Origin: HGM04593 sp045636545
GTDB lineage: Bacteria; Bacteroidota; Bacteroidia; Bacteroidales; Bacteroidaceae
Direction of reading: 5' to 3'
DNA length: 62,210 bases
Assembly: GCA_045636545.1 (NCBI GenBank)
Contig: JAZTXR010000082.1
Span: 1 to 62,210, forward strand
Shown here: one piece after another, positions 16,580-26,703 of the stretch
Position numbering within the stretch: the first letter of the stretch is position 1
Layout: every line of letters starts with the position of its first letter
Notes under the pieces: generated by a model
The model's input: the letters and a program-made list of their open reading frames with translations, nothing else
Database searches by the model: none
Told to the model about the DNA's origin: nothing
Translations under genes and position numbers: made by a program

Positions 16580-17916
16580 AATCCGTAGCGTTTGATTTTG
16601 TTATAGAGAGTCTGGCGTGTTATTCCCAACTTCTGCGCAACCATAGACATATTTCCACCACACGAAGACATCGCCTCGACTATGGCATCCCGCTCCAGAT
16701 TCTCAAGTGTAGAACCGGTGCTACGCGCCGCAGCAGGCGATACATGCAGTTGCAGATGAACAGGCTCAACAAATGCACCATCGCACATAATCACCGCCTT
16801 CTCAATAATATTCTGTAACTCACGTATGTTACCCTCAAACGGGTGTGCCATGAGTTTCTCAGCCGTCTCCTGTGAAATGCCAATAGGCTCCTTGCCATAC
16901 TTTTCACAATAGTGCTTGAGGAATATCCCGGCAAGCGGTATGATATCTACCTGACGATTGCGAAGCGGTGGCAGATTGATATGCACGGTATTTATGCGGT
17001 AGAGAAGGTCTTGCCTGAACCCGCCGCTGTCGACCATTGAATAGATGTCGCGGTTCGTAGCCGCCACAACACGTATGTCTATCGGCTGTGGCGTATTGCC
17101 ACCGAGCGGTGTAACCATACGGTTCTGCAGCGCGACGAGCATCTTTGCCTGCAGATGAAGCGGCAGGTTACCAATCTCATCCATAAAGAGTGTGGAGCCG
17201 CTTGCTGCAACCATCTTTCCGGGACGGTCGGCATGGGCATCGGTAAAGGCACCCTTCTTGTGACCAAAGAGTTCACTCTCGAAAAGCGTTTCTGGTATGG
17301 CACCCATGTCAAGTGCCACCATCTCCTTTCCGCAACGTTTGGAAAGGCGATGTATCTCACGTGCCAGCAGTTCCTTACCTGTACCGTTTTCGCCGGTAAT
17401 GAGGACATTGGCATCGGTGACTGCAACACGTTCCACCAAAGCGCGTATATCCTCCATCTTGGCACTGCCACCCCAGAACATGGGCACCTCCTTGCGCACA
17501 GGCATCTCCGTTTTTTTCTTTCCCTTGCCCATCGACTGTTCAAGCGCATTGAGCAGTGTCCCCATCAGCCTGTCATTGTTCCACGGTTTCACGACAAAAT
17601 CAAAAGCACCCTGTTTCATAGCCTTGACAGCAAGGTCTATGTCACCGTATGCAGTGAAAAGTACCACCTTCAAATCGGGGAACTTACCGTTCACCTCCTT
17701 TAGCCAGTAGAGACCTTCGTTACCGGTGTTTATTCCTGCATGGAAGTTCATATCCAGCAGCAGTACGTCCGGTTTCTCTACCGCGATTGCAGAAAGCAGT
17801 GTCGTTGGCGAAGAGAGGGTAACCACCTTCGCAAAAGAGCTGTCGGCAAGCAATTTCACCGCCGACAGTATATTCCTGTTGTCATCAACTATAAGTAATG
17901 TTCCTCTCTTTGCCAT
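16576..17916 (-). CDS. NtrC-family sigma-54-dependent response regulator
   Basis: 446 residues. Receiver domain 1-125 with phospho-Asp in DVLLLDMNFHAG. AAA+ domain at about 150-385 with Walker A GENGTGKELLAREI, the sigma-54 contact loop as GAFTDA rather than GAFTGA, Walker B GSTLFMDEIGNLP and the arginine-finger region ATNRDIYSMV. Fis-type helix-turn-helix at the C-terminus (MVAQKLGITRQTLYNKIKRY). It should activate a sigma-54 promoter; a candidate lies ahead of the TolC gene at 26704-26720. Confidence 0.95.
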   Translation of the reverse strand: MAKRGTLLIVDDNRNILSAVKLLADSSFAKVVTLSSPTTLLSAIAVEKPDVLLLDMNFHAGINTGNEGLYWLKEVNGKFPDLKVVLFTAYGDIDLAVKAMKQGAFDFVVKPWNNDRLMGTLLNALEQSMGKGKKKTEMPVRKEVPMFWGGSAKMEDIRALVERVAVTDANVLITGENGTGKELLAREIHRLSKRCGKEMVALDMGAIPETLFESELFGHKKGAFTDAHADRPGKMVAASGSTLFMDEIGNLPLHLQAKMLVALQNRMVTPLGGNTPQPIDIRVVAATNRDIYSMVDSGGFRQDLLYRINTVHINLPPLRNRQVDIIPLAGIFLKHYCEKYGKEPIGISQETAEKLMAHPFEGNIRELQNIIEKAVIMCDGAFVEPVHLQLHVSPAAARSTGSTLENLERDAIVEAMSSCGGNMSMVAQKLGITRQTLYNKIKRYGL

Positions 17917-17947
17917 AAAAAAGATTATAGTGCGAAGTTAATAATAA

Positions 17948-17983
17948 ATTTTCTCATTCCGTGCACGTACGGAATGAGAAAAT
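17948..17983 (-). terminator. Hairpin between permease operon and response regulator
   Basis: 15-bp stem (ATTTTCTCATTCCGT at 17948-17962 with ACGGAATGAGAAAAT at 17969-17983). On the minus strand it is followed by TTATTATT. It may be a terminator or attenuator that lowers expression of the two-component genes relative to the transporter. Confidence 0.6.
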
Positions 17984-17988
17984 CAGAA

Positions 17989-20361
17989 TCAGTTCGAATT
18001 CACCACATCGGCAGGGTTTTCCGTTGCTGCTTTCAGTGAACGCAGTGTAACCAACGCCACCGTAACAGCGACAACAACGGCCAACACAGCCAATGGCAGC
18101 CACAATTCAAGTCCAATGCGGTTCACGAACTGCTGCAGCCATCTGTCGGCTATAATCCACGCCACCGGCGCGGCTATTACAAAGCATACAGCTATTATAG
18201 AGAGATAACGGCGGTTGAACATCGCAACCACACCACCGACAGTTGCCCCGTACACCTTGCGCACGGCAATCTCACTGCGGCGGTGCTGTGTCTCGAACAT
18301 GACAATGCCGAACACTCCCATCAATGATATCACAACAGCAATGAGGGCGAACATTGAAATGAGCACTGTCTGTTTCTTTGTATCGCCATAAATCTTGGCA
18401 ATGGTATCATCCACAAACTCAATCTCGGGTTCGTAAGCATTCGGTTCAACTTCCTTTGCTATTGAGCAGATATCATGATAGACAGCCTCAACATCCACAT
18501 TCTTATGCAGTCGGACATAGAAGTACTTCCTGTAAGCGGATTCACCCTGACTATAAAGCATTGTATTTGTCTTTGCTTTGTCTGCACCAACAAGATTGAT
18601 GTGCGGTATCACGCCTACAATCTCCTCGTCGTCCCACTTGTCACCTATTCCAAGACCCGTAGCCTGCGAGGTATAGTCGGTTATGAGATAACCCGGAGTT
18701 CCTTTGACAAAACCATTGCCCATTATCACAGGAACACCAAACACCTCGGGAGCATTATGGCGCACATAATGAACCTGCATCCTTATCTCCTTGCCGTCTA
18801 TGATTCTGCCATTATATCCATCGGATGCAAATATTTCCCAGTTGGTAGATGTAACCGCAGCTATATTCGGGTTCGCGGCAAGTTTTTCCACAAAGAGTTC
18901 GTGCTTTGTGGCAAGGTCTTCGCTTTCCACCACAAGCAGGTTCTCACGGTCAATACCAACGTCGTAGCGTATCATATATTTATACTGCATTGAGAACACC
19001 AATGCCAGAATCATAAGCACCATTGAAACAATGAACTGTACTGCAACAAGCCCTGCGCGCAACATACGGCCGGCCTTTGAGGATGCAAAACCCTTTTTCA
19101 CAGCCATCGAAGCATTGAAGCGAGTGATGTAGAATGCGGGGTACGCTGCCGCACAGACGGCCATTGCCACAGCTATGAGAATTACCAGCACCACTGCAAT
19201 AATATTATCTCCTATTGACAGCGAATAAGTCGTGTACTCACTCAATACACTGCCATCGATGAGTGACACTGTACACAATGCCACTATAAGGGCTACAAGC
19301 ACAAGACCCACGGCTTCAAAGAAGAAGTTCCTGCGCAGTGTCCACTGCCCGGCTCCAAAGACCTTGCAGATGTTTACCGAGCGCATACGTACCGGCACAA
19401 GCGCCATAAAGAAGTTCACGAAGTTAATGAATGCCACAACAACAATAACAAGAGCAATGGCAAGCATTGTCATTGTTACTCCCCATGAGCCGCAGGAATA
19501 GTACTCATACTCTGTATTGAAATAGAACTCATCCATAGGCATCAGCCTCACCGGCATATTGAGCATTGACTCCTTTTGCTCTTTACTGACCTCCTTACCT
19601 GTAGCTGCAGTATATTCGGCAAAACGCGCCTCGCTGAATTCATAGTGTTTCTTGCTCCACAGAGCCACATAATCGTCAGGGGCGGCATCCGTGCGCAGTT
19701 TAACGAAAACCGAATAGTTCCAGTTGGCATTATCCATACCAAACTCGCGGTTGTCGTTGCGGAAAGCCTCGCGACCCGCAAGGATTGTATTCTCGGGGAA
19801 ATCCTTGAACAGAGCCACCACCGTGAGCGGCGTTCCGGGCTGTACGTTGCCTTCGTCAAGATTTATTATCGAGCCAATGGTAATGCCCATGGCCTCGGCT
19901 GCACCCTGCGACAGCACCACGGCATCCTTCTGCTTGAAATCATCAATGTTTCCGGCAATGATATCGAAAGAGAATACATCAAGTATTGAGTTTGTACAAC
20001 GTACGACTGTCATTTTGTTTCTCTCGTAGTTCTCACCCTCTCTCTTTATCCACACCGGCACATCGTCGCCAAAAGGATTCATCGATGCAATAGCCTCTAC
20101 CTGAGGCAGCTCGGCAGCCGTCTCGTAACAGATAGGGTTAGGAACATTCTCCGACCAACCTCCAAGTCCTTCGAGGAATGGCGATACCATATAGACCCTC
20201 TCATTATCCTTGATGGCCTTGTTGAATGTCATTGAACTGTACACTTGCGACATTATCATGTAGAAAGCCGCAAATGCCAGCGCAAGACCCGCAATGTTCA
20301 ACAGCGAAGCAACCTTGTAGCGCTTCAATGTTGTCAAAAAGTTCTTGAATGCTATTTTCAT
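17989..20361 (-). CDS. FtsX/MacB-like ABC transporter permease
   Basis: 790 residues. Membrane segment at the N-terminus (about 15-40), a large periplasmic domain, three helices around residues 295-410, a second N-terminal-type helix near 425-450, and three final helices from about 660. It ends RSLKAATENPADVV, the usual FtsX-family tail. This is a duplicated-core permease of the MacB/macrolide exporter class, 46% of whose length is extracytoplasmic by rough estimate. It lies downstream of the ATPase gene and a permease remnant. Confidence 0.9.
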   Translation of the reverse strand: MKIAFKNFLTTLKRYKVASLLNIAGLALAFAAFYMIMSQVYSSMTFNKAIKDNERVYMVSPFLEGLGGWSENVPNPICYETAAELPQVEAIASMNPFGDDVPVWIKREGENYERNKMTVVRCTNSILDVFSFDIIAGNIDDFKQKDAVVLSQGAAEAMGITIGSIINLDEGNVQPGTPLTVVALFKDFPENTILAGREAFRNDNREFGMDNANWNYSVFVKLRTDAAPDDYVALWSKKHYEFSEARFAEYTAATGKEVSKEQKESMLNMPVRLMPMDEFYFNTEYEYYSCGSWGVTMTMLAIALVIVVVAFINFVNFFMALVPVRMRSVNICKVFGAGQWTLRRNFFFEAVGLVLVALIVALCTVSLIDGSVLSEYTTYSLSIGDNIIAVVLVILIAVAMAVCAAAYPAFYITRFNASMAVKKGFASSKAGRMLRAGLVAVQFIVSMVLMILALVFSMQYKYMIRYDVGIDRENLLVVESEDLATKHELFVEKLAANPNIAAVTSTNWEIFASDGYNGRIIDGKEIRMQVHYVRHNAPEVFGVPVIMGNGFVKGTPGYLITDYTSQATGLGIGDKWDDEEIVGVIPHINLVGADKAKTNTMLYSQGESAYRKYFYVRLHKNVDVEAVYHDICSIAKEVEPNAYEPEIEFVDDTIAKIYGDTKKQTVLISMFALIAVVISLMGVFGIVMFETQHRRSEIAVRKVYGATVGGVVAMFNRRYLSIIAVCFVIAAPVAWIIADRWLQQFVNRIGLELWLPLAVLAVVVAVTVALVTLRSLKAATENPADVVNSN

Positions 20362-20376
20362 AGTTTTTTTGTTTTA

Positions 20377-20570
20377 TCAATTGTTCTTTTTTATAGTATC
20401 GACAGGATTGGCACTTGCGGCACGCAACGATAGCAGCAGCTGCACTGCATACACCACAGCCACCACAAGCAAAGCGCCACAGCCAATCCCAATGACAAGG
20501 AGAGTAACCTTGCCAACGAATTGCCGCGATTTTTAAGCAGATAACGGAATGAATAATTGAATAATTGCAT
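20377..20570 (-). pseudogene. Permease remnant: internal deletion leaving both ends of an FtsX-like gene
   Basis: From ATG 20570 the frame reads MQLFNYSFRYLLKNRGNSLA, the typical start of a Bacteroidales FtsX-like permease, and continues to about ALCLWW. A different frame then gives AVVYAVQLLLSLRAASANPV followed by DTIKKNN and a stop at 20377, a typical permease C-terminus. So about 2.2 kb of an original permease gene has been lost, with the junction near 20480-20500. It lies exactly between the ATPase and the surviving permease. Confidence 0.8.
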
Positions 20571-20670
20571 AGTTTTTTTCAATATCAAAGACAAGGCAAA
20601 GGCTGTAATGCCTGCAAGAGTGCTGAAGAGCAAGCACACTGCTCATTTGCCTTGTCGCAGGTGTAATACA

Positions 20671-21351
20671 TTACAGTTTATTTGCCACATCGGTCACAAT
20701 CTGGCCATCGAACAGACAGATGGTACGCGATGCAAACTGTGCATCGTGCTGTGAGTGGGTAACCATGATTATTGTTGTACCCTCGCGGTTGAGTTCCTGC
20801 AACAGAGCCATCACCTCCTGTCCGTTCTTTGAGTCAAGATTACCTGTAGGCTCATCGGCAAGCACAAGTTTTGGGTTGGAAACAACTGCACGTGCTATTG
20901 CCACACGCTGCTGCTGGCCACCCGACAGCTGCTGAGGGAAGTGCCCTGCACGGTGAGAGATGTTCATGCGGTCGAGCATCTCATTGACACGTCTCTTGCG
21001 CTCCGAAGCCTTCACCCCCATATACACAAGCGGCAGTTCCACATTCTCAAAGACAGTCATCTCGTCAATGAGATTGAACGACTGGAACACGAAACCGAGA
21101 TTGCCTTTACGGAACTGTGTACGCTCCTTCTCGCGCAAACCACCCACCTCGTTACCAAGCAAATGATAACTACCGCCTGTGGGGTTGTCCAGCAGACCAA
21201 GAATGTTGAGCAGTGTGGACTTTCCGCAACCCGAAGGTCCCATAACGGCTACAAACTCACCCTCCTTTACCTCGAATGATACACCATTAAGAGCAATTGT
21301 CTCTACTTCCTCTGTGAAGAAACTCTTCTTCAAATTTTCTACTTTAAGCAT
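20671..21351 (-). CDS. ABC transporter ATPase, MacB/LolD-type
   Basis: 226 residues from ATG 21351 (MLKVENLKKSFFTEEVETIA). Walker A GPSGCGKSTLL, Q-loop FQSFNL, signature LSGGQQQR, Walker B LVLADEPTGNLD, H-loop MVTHSQHD. It energises the two FtsX-like permeases in a tripartite export system. Confidence 0.96.
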   Translation of the reverse strand: MLKVENLKKSFFTEEVETIALNGVSFEVKEGEFVAVMGPSGCGKSTLLNILGLLDNPTGGSYHLLGNEVGGLREKERTQFRKGNLGFVFQSFNLIDEMTVFENVELPLVYMGVKASERKRRVNEMLDRMNISHRAGHFPQQLSGGQQQRVAIARAVVSNPKLVLADEPTGNLDSKNGQEVMALLQELNREGTTIIMVTHSQHDAQFASRTICLFDGQIVTDVANKL

Positions 21352-21417
21352 AATTGTATTGTTTTTATTGATTGATATTTTGTTTTTTATTTGGTAATAA
21401 TTTATCCCCACTGTACC

Positions 21418-21545
21418 ATGTCATACTGAGCGCAGCGAAGTATCTATTCCTTCGTGCGATTATAAGATTCTTCACATTCTGTTATTCGCTTCGCTCATCG
21501 AAAACATCTTTAACTTTTACATTAAGGAATGGTCAGAATGACAAA
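21418..21545. repeat. Dispersed intergenic repeat (GTCATACTGAGCGCAGCGAAG type)
   Basis: A copy of the widespread GTCATxCTGAGCGxAGxxGAAG repeat and its inverted end (ATGGTCAGAATGACAAATTC). It lies in the 243-bp gap between permease and ATPase genes. No gene seen. Confidence 0.6.
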
Positions 21546-21594
21546 TTCGCTTATACAGAATGATTTTAGCCCGACTGCCATATCATTGATTATC

Positions 21595-24030
21595 TTACTT
21601 ATTTATTGCATCCACGGGATTGTCATTTGCAGCCTTGTAGGCGCGCATTGTCACCGTTGCAACCGTTATTGCAACCACAATGGCAATGGCAAGCAGATAG
21701 ACCCAGAGAGCCATCGTTGCACGATAGGCAAACTGCTGCATCCAACGGTCAATAACAAGGTAACTCACAGGCACTGCCACAAGCGAACATAGTGCAACGA
21801 TGCGCAGATACATTATATTGAACATACTGAGAATTGAAGCAACCGATGAACCGTGTACACGACGTATGCCAATCTCTTTGCGGCGATATTGGGTTTCAAA
21901 CAGTACAAGACCGAACACACCAATCACCGATATCAGTATGGAAAGCATTGTAAACAGGGTAATCAAGGACGATAATTTCTCCTCTTTCTGATACTGCTGT
22001 TCAAGTTCTGCATCAAAGAGTGTCACATCGTAGCTGTCAGCGGGAGCACTCGGTGCATACTCTGCAATAGTCTGCATTATATACTCCTTTACCGCAGGAA
22101 TATCGGCGCCGGCCATTGTGCGCACATACAAATGTTCGCAAACTCTCCAAGGATATTTGCCGAATATGTAGAACGCGAATGGTTCAATGTTGTACTGCAT
22201 TGGGCGATAGTTGAAATCACGGCATATACCCACGACATCGGCATCGGAACGGTGACCGGGAATCTTGTCATGCACTTTTATACCCACCTTGCGTGCTGCA
22301 TCTTCATTAAAAATGTAAACCCCATTGACAGTAGTCTCGTCACTGCTACAGAAATCCCTGCCATCCACAATGTCAATCTTCATAAGCTGCAGAAAATCCC
22401 ACGAAACAGGATAGACGTTGAAATAGATTCCCTTGCCGTCGACATTGCGTCCCCACTGCATTCTCGAAGGTGTCACAAGCGAGCCGTTGGCAAAAGCGAC
22501 GTCAATGATTGCGGGGTTCTGTGTAAGGCGCTCGGCAAAGGCATTGCGCCTTACCTGCGACAATCCGTTCTCCAAGTCAAAGGACTCGAACACAGCCTCG
22601 GCAGGTAGTTTGTCGACTACAAGAAGATTCTCCTTGTCAAAACCCATATCGTAACCGAGCATAAACTCACGCTGGCGGTGTATGAAGAGTGAGCATATGA
22701 TGAGTGTTATGGAGATGAAATACTGCACGGCAACGAGAGTGTAGCGCAAGCGACGGCCCGGGGCCGATGCCTGGAAGCCGGAAAGCACCATTGCCGGCGA
22801 GAAGCGGGTAATGTAGAATGCGGGATATATGCTTGCAACAATACCGGCTGCGATGGCTACCACTACAACAAGAAGTGCTATTGTCAAATTCTCACTGAAA
22901 GTTACAGATGTAGAGAGTTGGTCAACCATCGGTGTCTCGGCAAACAGTCCTACCAGTATTGCAGCACCGGCAAGGGCTGTAACCACAAGTCCCAAGGCTT
23001 CGACAATGAAGTTCAGGCGCAGCCTCAATGTCGATGCACCAAAGACCTTGTATGTGTTTATTGCCTTTATGCGCACGGGAATGAGCGCAAAAAAGAAATT
23101 CACAAAGTTTATCATTGCAATTAGAATTATGAGCAGTGCTATTGCAATGAAGGTATATGTAGTCAATCTATTGCCCACCTCGTGATAAGCACTGCTGACA
23201 TCATTCGAGAAATAGAGTTCGGTCAGCGGGCTCAAACGCGGATTTGCCATTTTCATAAACTGCTCATAAGTCTCATCGTCTACCTCCAGTTCAATATTAA
23301 AGGCACGTGGCAGAACCTCTCTCATCTTCTCAACAACAGCATCGGGTGATGCACCGTCTGCGAGCTGTATGTAATAAGGGTTGTTCCAATTGTTGGGGTT
23401 TTCATTCTCCTGAGCAATCGACATACCACCCCAGCCATCTGTTCCGTCAAGAATACTTGGTGAAGGAGTGTCCTTGCATATTGCTACAATGGTTGCAGTG
23501 TTCTCCTCGTTGGCATCACGGCCGTAACACAACACATCACCCACGGAAAGGTTGAACCTTTTTGCAACCGACTCTTTAAGAACCAACGAATAGTGGTGTA
23601 TCAAATTATCAAGCGAGCCCTCAATAATTTCAATGCCAAGAATCTCCAGTCCTTCGCGCTCCGTCTCGCACAGGTTCAACTCGATATTATCTATACGGTC
23701 GTCCAACTTTCTCGAATAAACAGAGTTTATATTGAAATACCCGGTAGGTGTTATTGTGGCACTCTTTTCAATCTCGGGAATATCCTTGCAAAGGTCGTCG
23801 GGCAACTGGCGCGGCCAAGTGGTATCCCAATACCCCTCCTCGCTCCAGTTGGGATGTTCAAGACGGTAGATGTTACGCGCATTGGGTATGCCTTTGTTGT
23901 AAGACAGGTCATAGTTTACCTGCACCATTATGAGATACACCGCAGCAAAGGCCAATGCCATTCCAAGAATGTTGAGCACCGACGATGTGGTGTAACGTTT
24001 CAGCAATGTTATGAAATTCTTTATATACAT
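21595..24030 (-). CDS. FtsX/MacB-like ABC transporter permease
   Basis: 811 residues with the same layout as the permease at 17989: N-terminal helix (SVLNILGMALAFAAVYLIMV), large periplasmic domain, helices near 290-415, then a second half ending RAYKAANDNPVDAI. It follows the HlyD-type gene by 15 bp in the operon order tolC-hlyD-permease-ATPase-(remnant)-permease. The two full permeases are paralogues and may work as a pair. Confidence 0.9.
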   Translation of the reverse strand: MYIKNFITLLKRYTTSSVLNILGMALAFAAVYLIMVQVNYDLSYNKGIPNARNIYRLEHPNWSEEGYWDTTWPRQLPDDLCKDIPEIEKSATITPTGYFNINSVYSRKLDDRIDNIELNLCETEREGLEILGIEIIEGSLDNLIHHYSLVLKESVAKRFNLSVGDVLCYGRDANEENTATIVAICKDTPSPSILDGTDGWGGMSIAQENENPNNWNNPYYIQLADGASPDAVVEKMREVLPRAFNIELEVDDETYEQFMKMANPRLSPLTELYFSNDVSSAYHEVGNRLTTYTFIAIALLIILIAMINFVNFFFALIPVRIKAINTYKVFGASTLRLRLNFIVEALGLVVTALAGAAILVGLFAETPMVDQLSTSVTFSENLTIALLVVVVAIAAGIVASIYPAFYITRFSPAMVLSGFQASAPGRRLRYTLVAVQYFISITLIICSLFIHRQREFMLGYDMGFDKENLLVVDKLPAEAVFESFDLENGLSQVRRNAFAERLTQNPAIIDVAFANGSLVTPSRMQWGRNVDGKGIYFNVYPVSWDFLQLMKIDIVDGRDFCSSDETTVNGVYIFNEDAARKVGIKVHDKIPGHRSDADVVGICRDFNYRPMQYNIEPFAFYIFGKYPWRVCEHLYVRTMAGADIPAVKEYIMQTIAEYAPSAPADSYDVTLFDAELEQQYQKEEKLSSLITLFTMLSILISVIGVFGLVLFETQYRRKEIGIRRVHGSSVASILSMFNIMYLRIVALCSLVAVPVSYLVIDRWMQQFAYRATMALWVYLLAIAIVVAITVATVTMRAYKAANDNPVDAINK

Positions 24031-24045
24031 GGTTATTGTTTTTTA

Positions 24046-25314
24046 TTACTTTCCTACTTTAAGAATAAGTTCTTCGTTGTCGCCAAAATTGTCATAGGAA
24101 GAGGTTATCACCTTCTCACCCGGTGCAAGACCCTCAAGTACCTCATAGAATCTTGGATTCTGGCGGCCTATGCGAATCTCGCGGCGGTAGGCCTTTTCGC
24201 CCGTAGCATCGACAACATATATCCAGCGGCCACCGGTCTTCTGGAAGAATGCGCCACGCGGTATATACACGGCCTCTATAGGCTGACCGAGCTGCAAATT
24301 AAGGTTGTATGTCTGGCCGGAACGGATATTGTCGGGCAGTTCGGCGGTAAATGTGAGGTCGACCTTGAATTTTCCCTCGCGCACCTCGGGGTAGACCTTG
24401 CGCAGCAACATATCGTAACAGTTGTCGCGACGTACAAACGAGGCTGTGAGACCGGTTACAACGCGGTCGATGTAGTGTTCATCGACCATGGCTGTCACTT
24501 TGTAGGCCGAGAGGTCATTTATCTGCCCTATAGCACTACCCTGCGAGAGTGTCTGTCCAAGCACCACGTTCAGCATGCCCACCTCGCCATCAATGGGAGC
24601 CTTGACTTTAAGATTGCCTACTCGCTCGCGGATAAGTTGCATATTAAGTTGCATAGAGCGCAGGTTCTCATCGAGTTGTGCTACCTGTACGGTACGGTAG
24701 AGCGAATCCTGTTTCTGGCGTTCACCAACAAGGGAGCGGCGCGCAACGGCAAGCTCATAATCTTCTTTTGACTGCAAGTAGACCTCGCGCGAAATGAGTT
24801 CACTCCCATAAAGTTCGCGGTTCTGCTCGTATGCACGCTGTTTGCGGGTTACATCAAGGTCCAGCTGCAGCATCTCCTGGCGCAGAGCCAAACGCTCCTG
24901 TTCCATTGAAATGAGGGTGTTGCGCAGGATGTTCTGTTTCTCGGCCAGGTCGGCCTCGGACTGCAGAATCTGCATTGACAACTGTTTGTTTGTCATTTCA
25001 AGGATTACGTCGCCGGCCTTAACGGTCGTTCCCTCCTCGGCAACAATACGCTCCACCACTCCGCTCTCCAACGGCGACAGCTGCATAGTCGTTATAGGCT
25101 GGACAATACCGTTGAGAGTGGCATAATCGTTGAACTCACCCTGTTCCACAGCCGAGACAACTATTGTTGCACTGTTCACACGCAGTGTGGTAGTGTTCTT
25201 TTTGAGCAACAGCCACGCAACAAGCAGCAACAGAAGTACACCAAAGAGATAAGGCAGACTCTTCTTGCTCAGGATGGCACGCCATCCTTTTTTCTTTTCC
25301 AATTTTATATCCAT
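24046..25314 (-). CDS. HlyD/MacA-type periplasmic adaptor
   Basis: 422 residues from ATG 25314 (MDIKLEKKKGWRAILSKKSL). One N-terminal membrane anchor (YLFGVLLLLLVAWLL), a lipoyl half-motif (GVVERIVAEEGTTVKAGDVI), a long coiled-coil hairpin at about residues 115-235, the second lipoyl half (VKAPIDGEVGMLNVVLGQTL), and beta-barrel and membrane-proximal domains. It links the inner-membrane permeases to TolC. Confidence 0.93.
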   Translation of the reverse strand: MDIKLEKKKGWRAILSKKSLPYLFGVLLLLLVAWLLLKKNTTTLRVNSATIVVSAVEQGEFNDYATLNGIVQPITTMQLSPLESGVVERIVAEEGTTVKAGDVILEMTNKQLSMQILQSEADLAEKQNILRNTLISMEQERLALRQEMLQLDLDVTRKQRAYEQNRELYGSELISREVYLQSKEDYELAVARRSLVGERQKQDSLYRTVQVAQLDENLRSMQLNMQLIRERVGNLKVKAPIDGEVGMLNVVLGQTLSQGSAIGQINDLSAYKVTAMVDEHYIDRVVTGLTASFVRRDNCYDMLLRKVYPEVREGKFKVDLTFTAELPDNIRSGQTYNLNLQLGQPIEAVYIPRGAFFQKTGGRWIYVVDATGEKAYRREIRIGRQNPRFYEVLEGLAPGEKVITSSYDNFGDNEELILKVGK

Positions 25315-25351
25315 AGTTTCAAATTTATTATTATCAATATTAACATATATT

Positions 25352-26674
25352 TCATTCAACGTCGACAAGCGGAATGCCGCTATAGTAATCGACCATGCGC
25401 TTCTCAATCATGTACTGCAGCTTCGAACGCAGGCAGTCCGACTTTGCCTGCAACAGCGTTGTTGCCGACATCTGCAACTCGATTGCTGTTACAAGCCCCT
25501 TATCGAATTTTGCAGCAATGCCATCGTATGCCAACTGAGCAGCCTCAATCTTCTTCACCGCCTGAATGTACTGCTTGCCATAGCCCTCCATCTGTCTGCA
25601 GGCCTGCACCACCTCGCTCTCCACAGCATTGCGTACAGCATCCATCTCAAGCTCGGCATTACGCAGCGCGTTGCGTGATGAGCGTACCGAGGTCTTGCGG
25701 CTTAAGTTAGAGAAGATTGGAATGGACATTGAAACACCCACATAACCACCGCGGTTATTCTCGAGCTGTGTACGGAACGGGGGATAGGCTGCACTTCTGA
25801 AATTTGTATAGTAACTTGTCCCTATGCCACCCGAAAGGTTTATTGTAGGGAACCAGCTGCCTTTCGCCTTCATATAGTTGAGCCTTGACTCCTTGACAGC
25901 AAGCCCGGCCGAGACGACCTGTGCATTGGCGGCAAGTGCATTGTCAACGACACTCCCGGTCGAAGTTGTATAGAGTGTAGGAACAATATCACCGGCTGCA
26001 GCAACCTCAAGCGCGCCTCCCTGCGGGTAGTTCATAACCTCGCGCAGTGCAATGTATGCCATTGCAAGGTTATTCTGCTGTTCGGTGAGCAAGTAGTCAT
26101 AACCGGCCTCCTGTGATGCGACCTCAGCAACCTCGGCAGCGCTCTTGAGGCCCAGTTCATAGAGTTTCTGCGCCTGAAGCAGTGTCTTGCGCGATGCCGA
26201 GAGCTGTTCACGGGCAATCTCGACAGCCTCCTTATAATATACGACATCGGTATAAGCACGCATCACCTCCATAGCCACCCTGTCACGGGCTATCTGCAGG
26301 TCGCTGCAGCCTCGGTCACGTGCTACCTTTGCTGCACGGACAGTATTCACGTAGCGCAAGCCTGCAAAAAGCGGCATTGAAGCTCCAAGGTCGTATGAAT
26401 TGCTGAAAGTAGAGACTGTCGTGTAGCTGTTTGTCTCGGGGTCGATTGAACGGCCGAAATTGGCCGAAGCCGAAACACCGGCCGACACCGACGGGAACAA
26501 CCCTGCAACGGCTTGCCTGTAGTTCATTGTGGCATTATCGAGACTGTTCTCCTGTTTGGCAACCGAAACGGAGTGCCCGACAGCGTATGCCATACATTCA
26601 TCCATACTCATTGTCTGCGCTGTGGCAAAGGCAATGTTGGCAAATAGTGTAATTATTGCAAATATATTTTTCAT
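25352..26674 (-). CDS. TolC-family outer-membrane efflux protein
   Basis: 440 residues. Signal peptide (MKNIFAIITLFANIAFATAQ). Two internally homologous halves of amphipathic helices alternating with beta strands (GRSIDPETNSYTTVSTFSNS is a strand region). First gene of the exporter operon, 37 bp ahead of the adaptor gene, with two candidate promoters just upstream. Confidence 0.95.
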   Translation of the reverse strand: MKNIFAIITLFANIAFATAQTMSMDECMAYAVGHSVSVAKQENSLDNATMNYRQAVAGLFPSVSAGVSASANFGRSIDPETNSYTTVSTFSNSYDLGASMPLFAGLRYVNTVRAAKVARDRGCSDLQIARDRVAMEVMRAYTDVVYYKEAVEIAREQLSASRKTLLQAQKLYELGLKSAAEVAEVASQEAGYDYLLTEQQNNLAMAYIALREVMNYPQGGALEVAAAGDIVPTLYTTSTGSVVDNALAANAQVVSAGLAVKESRLNYMKAKGSWFPTINLSGGIGTSYYTNFRSAAYPPFRTQLENNRGGYVGVSMSIPIFSNLSRKTSVRSSRNALRNAELEMDAVRNAVESEVVQACRQMEGYGKQYIQAVKKIEAAQLAYDGIAAKFDKGLVTAIELQMSATTLLQAKSDCLRSKLQYMIEKRMVDYYSGIPLVDVE

Positions 26675-26703
26675 AAATTTAAAAGTATTTCTGCAAGATT
26701 ACG

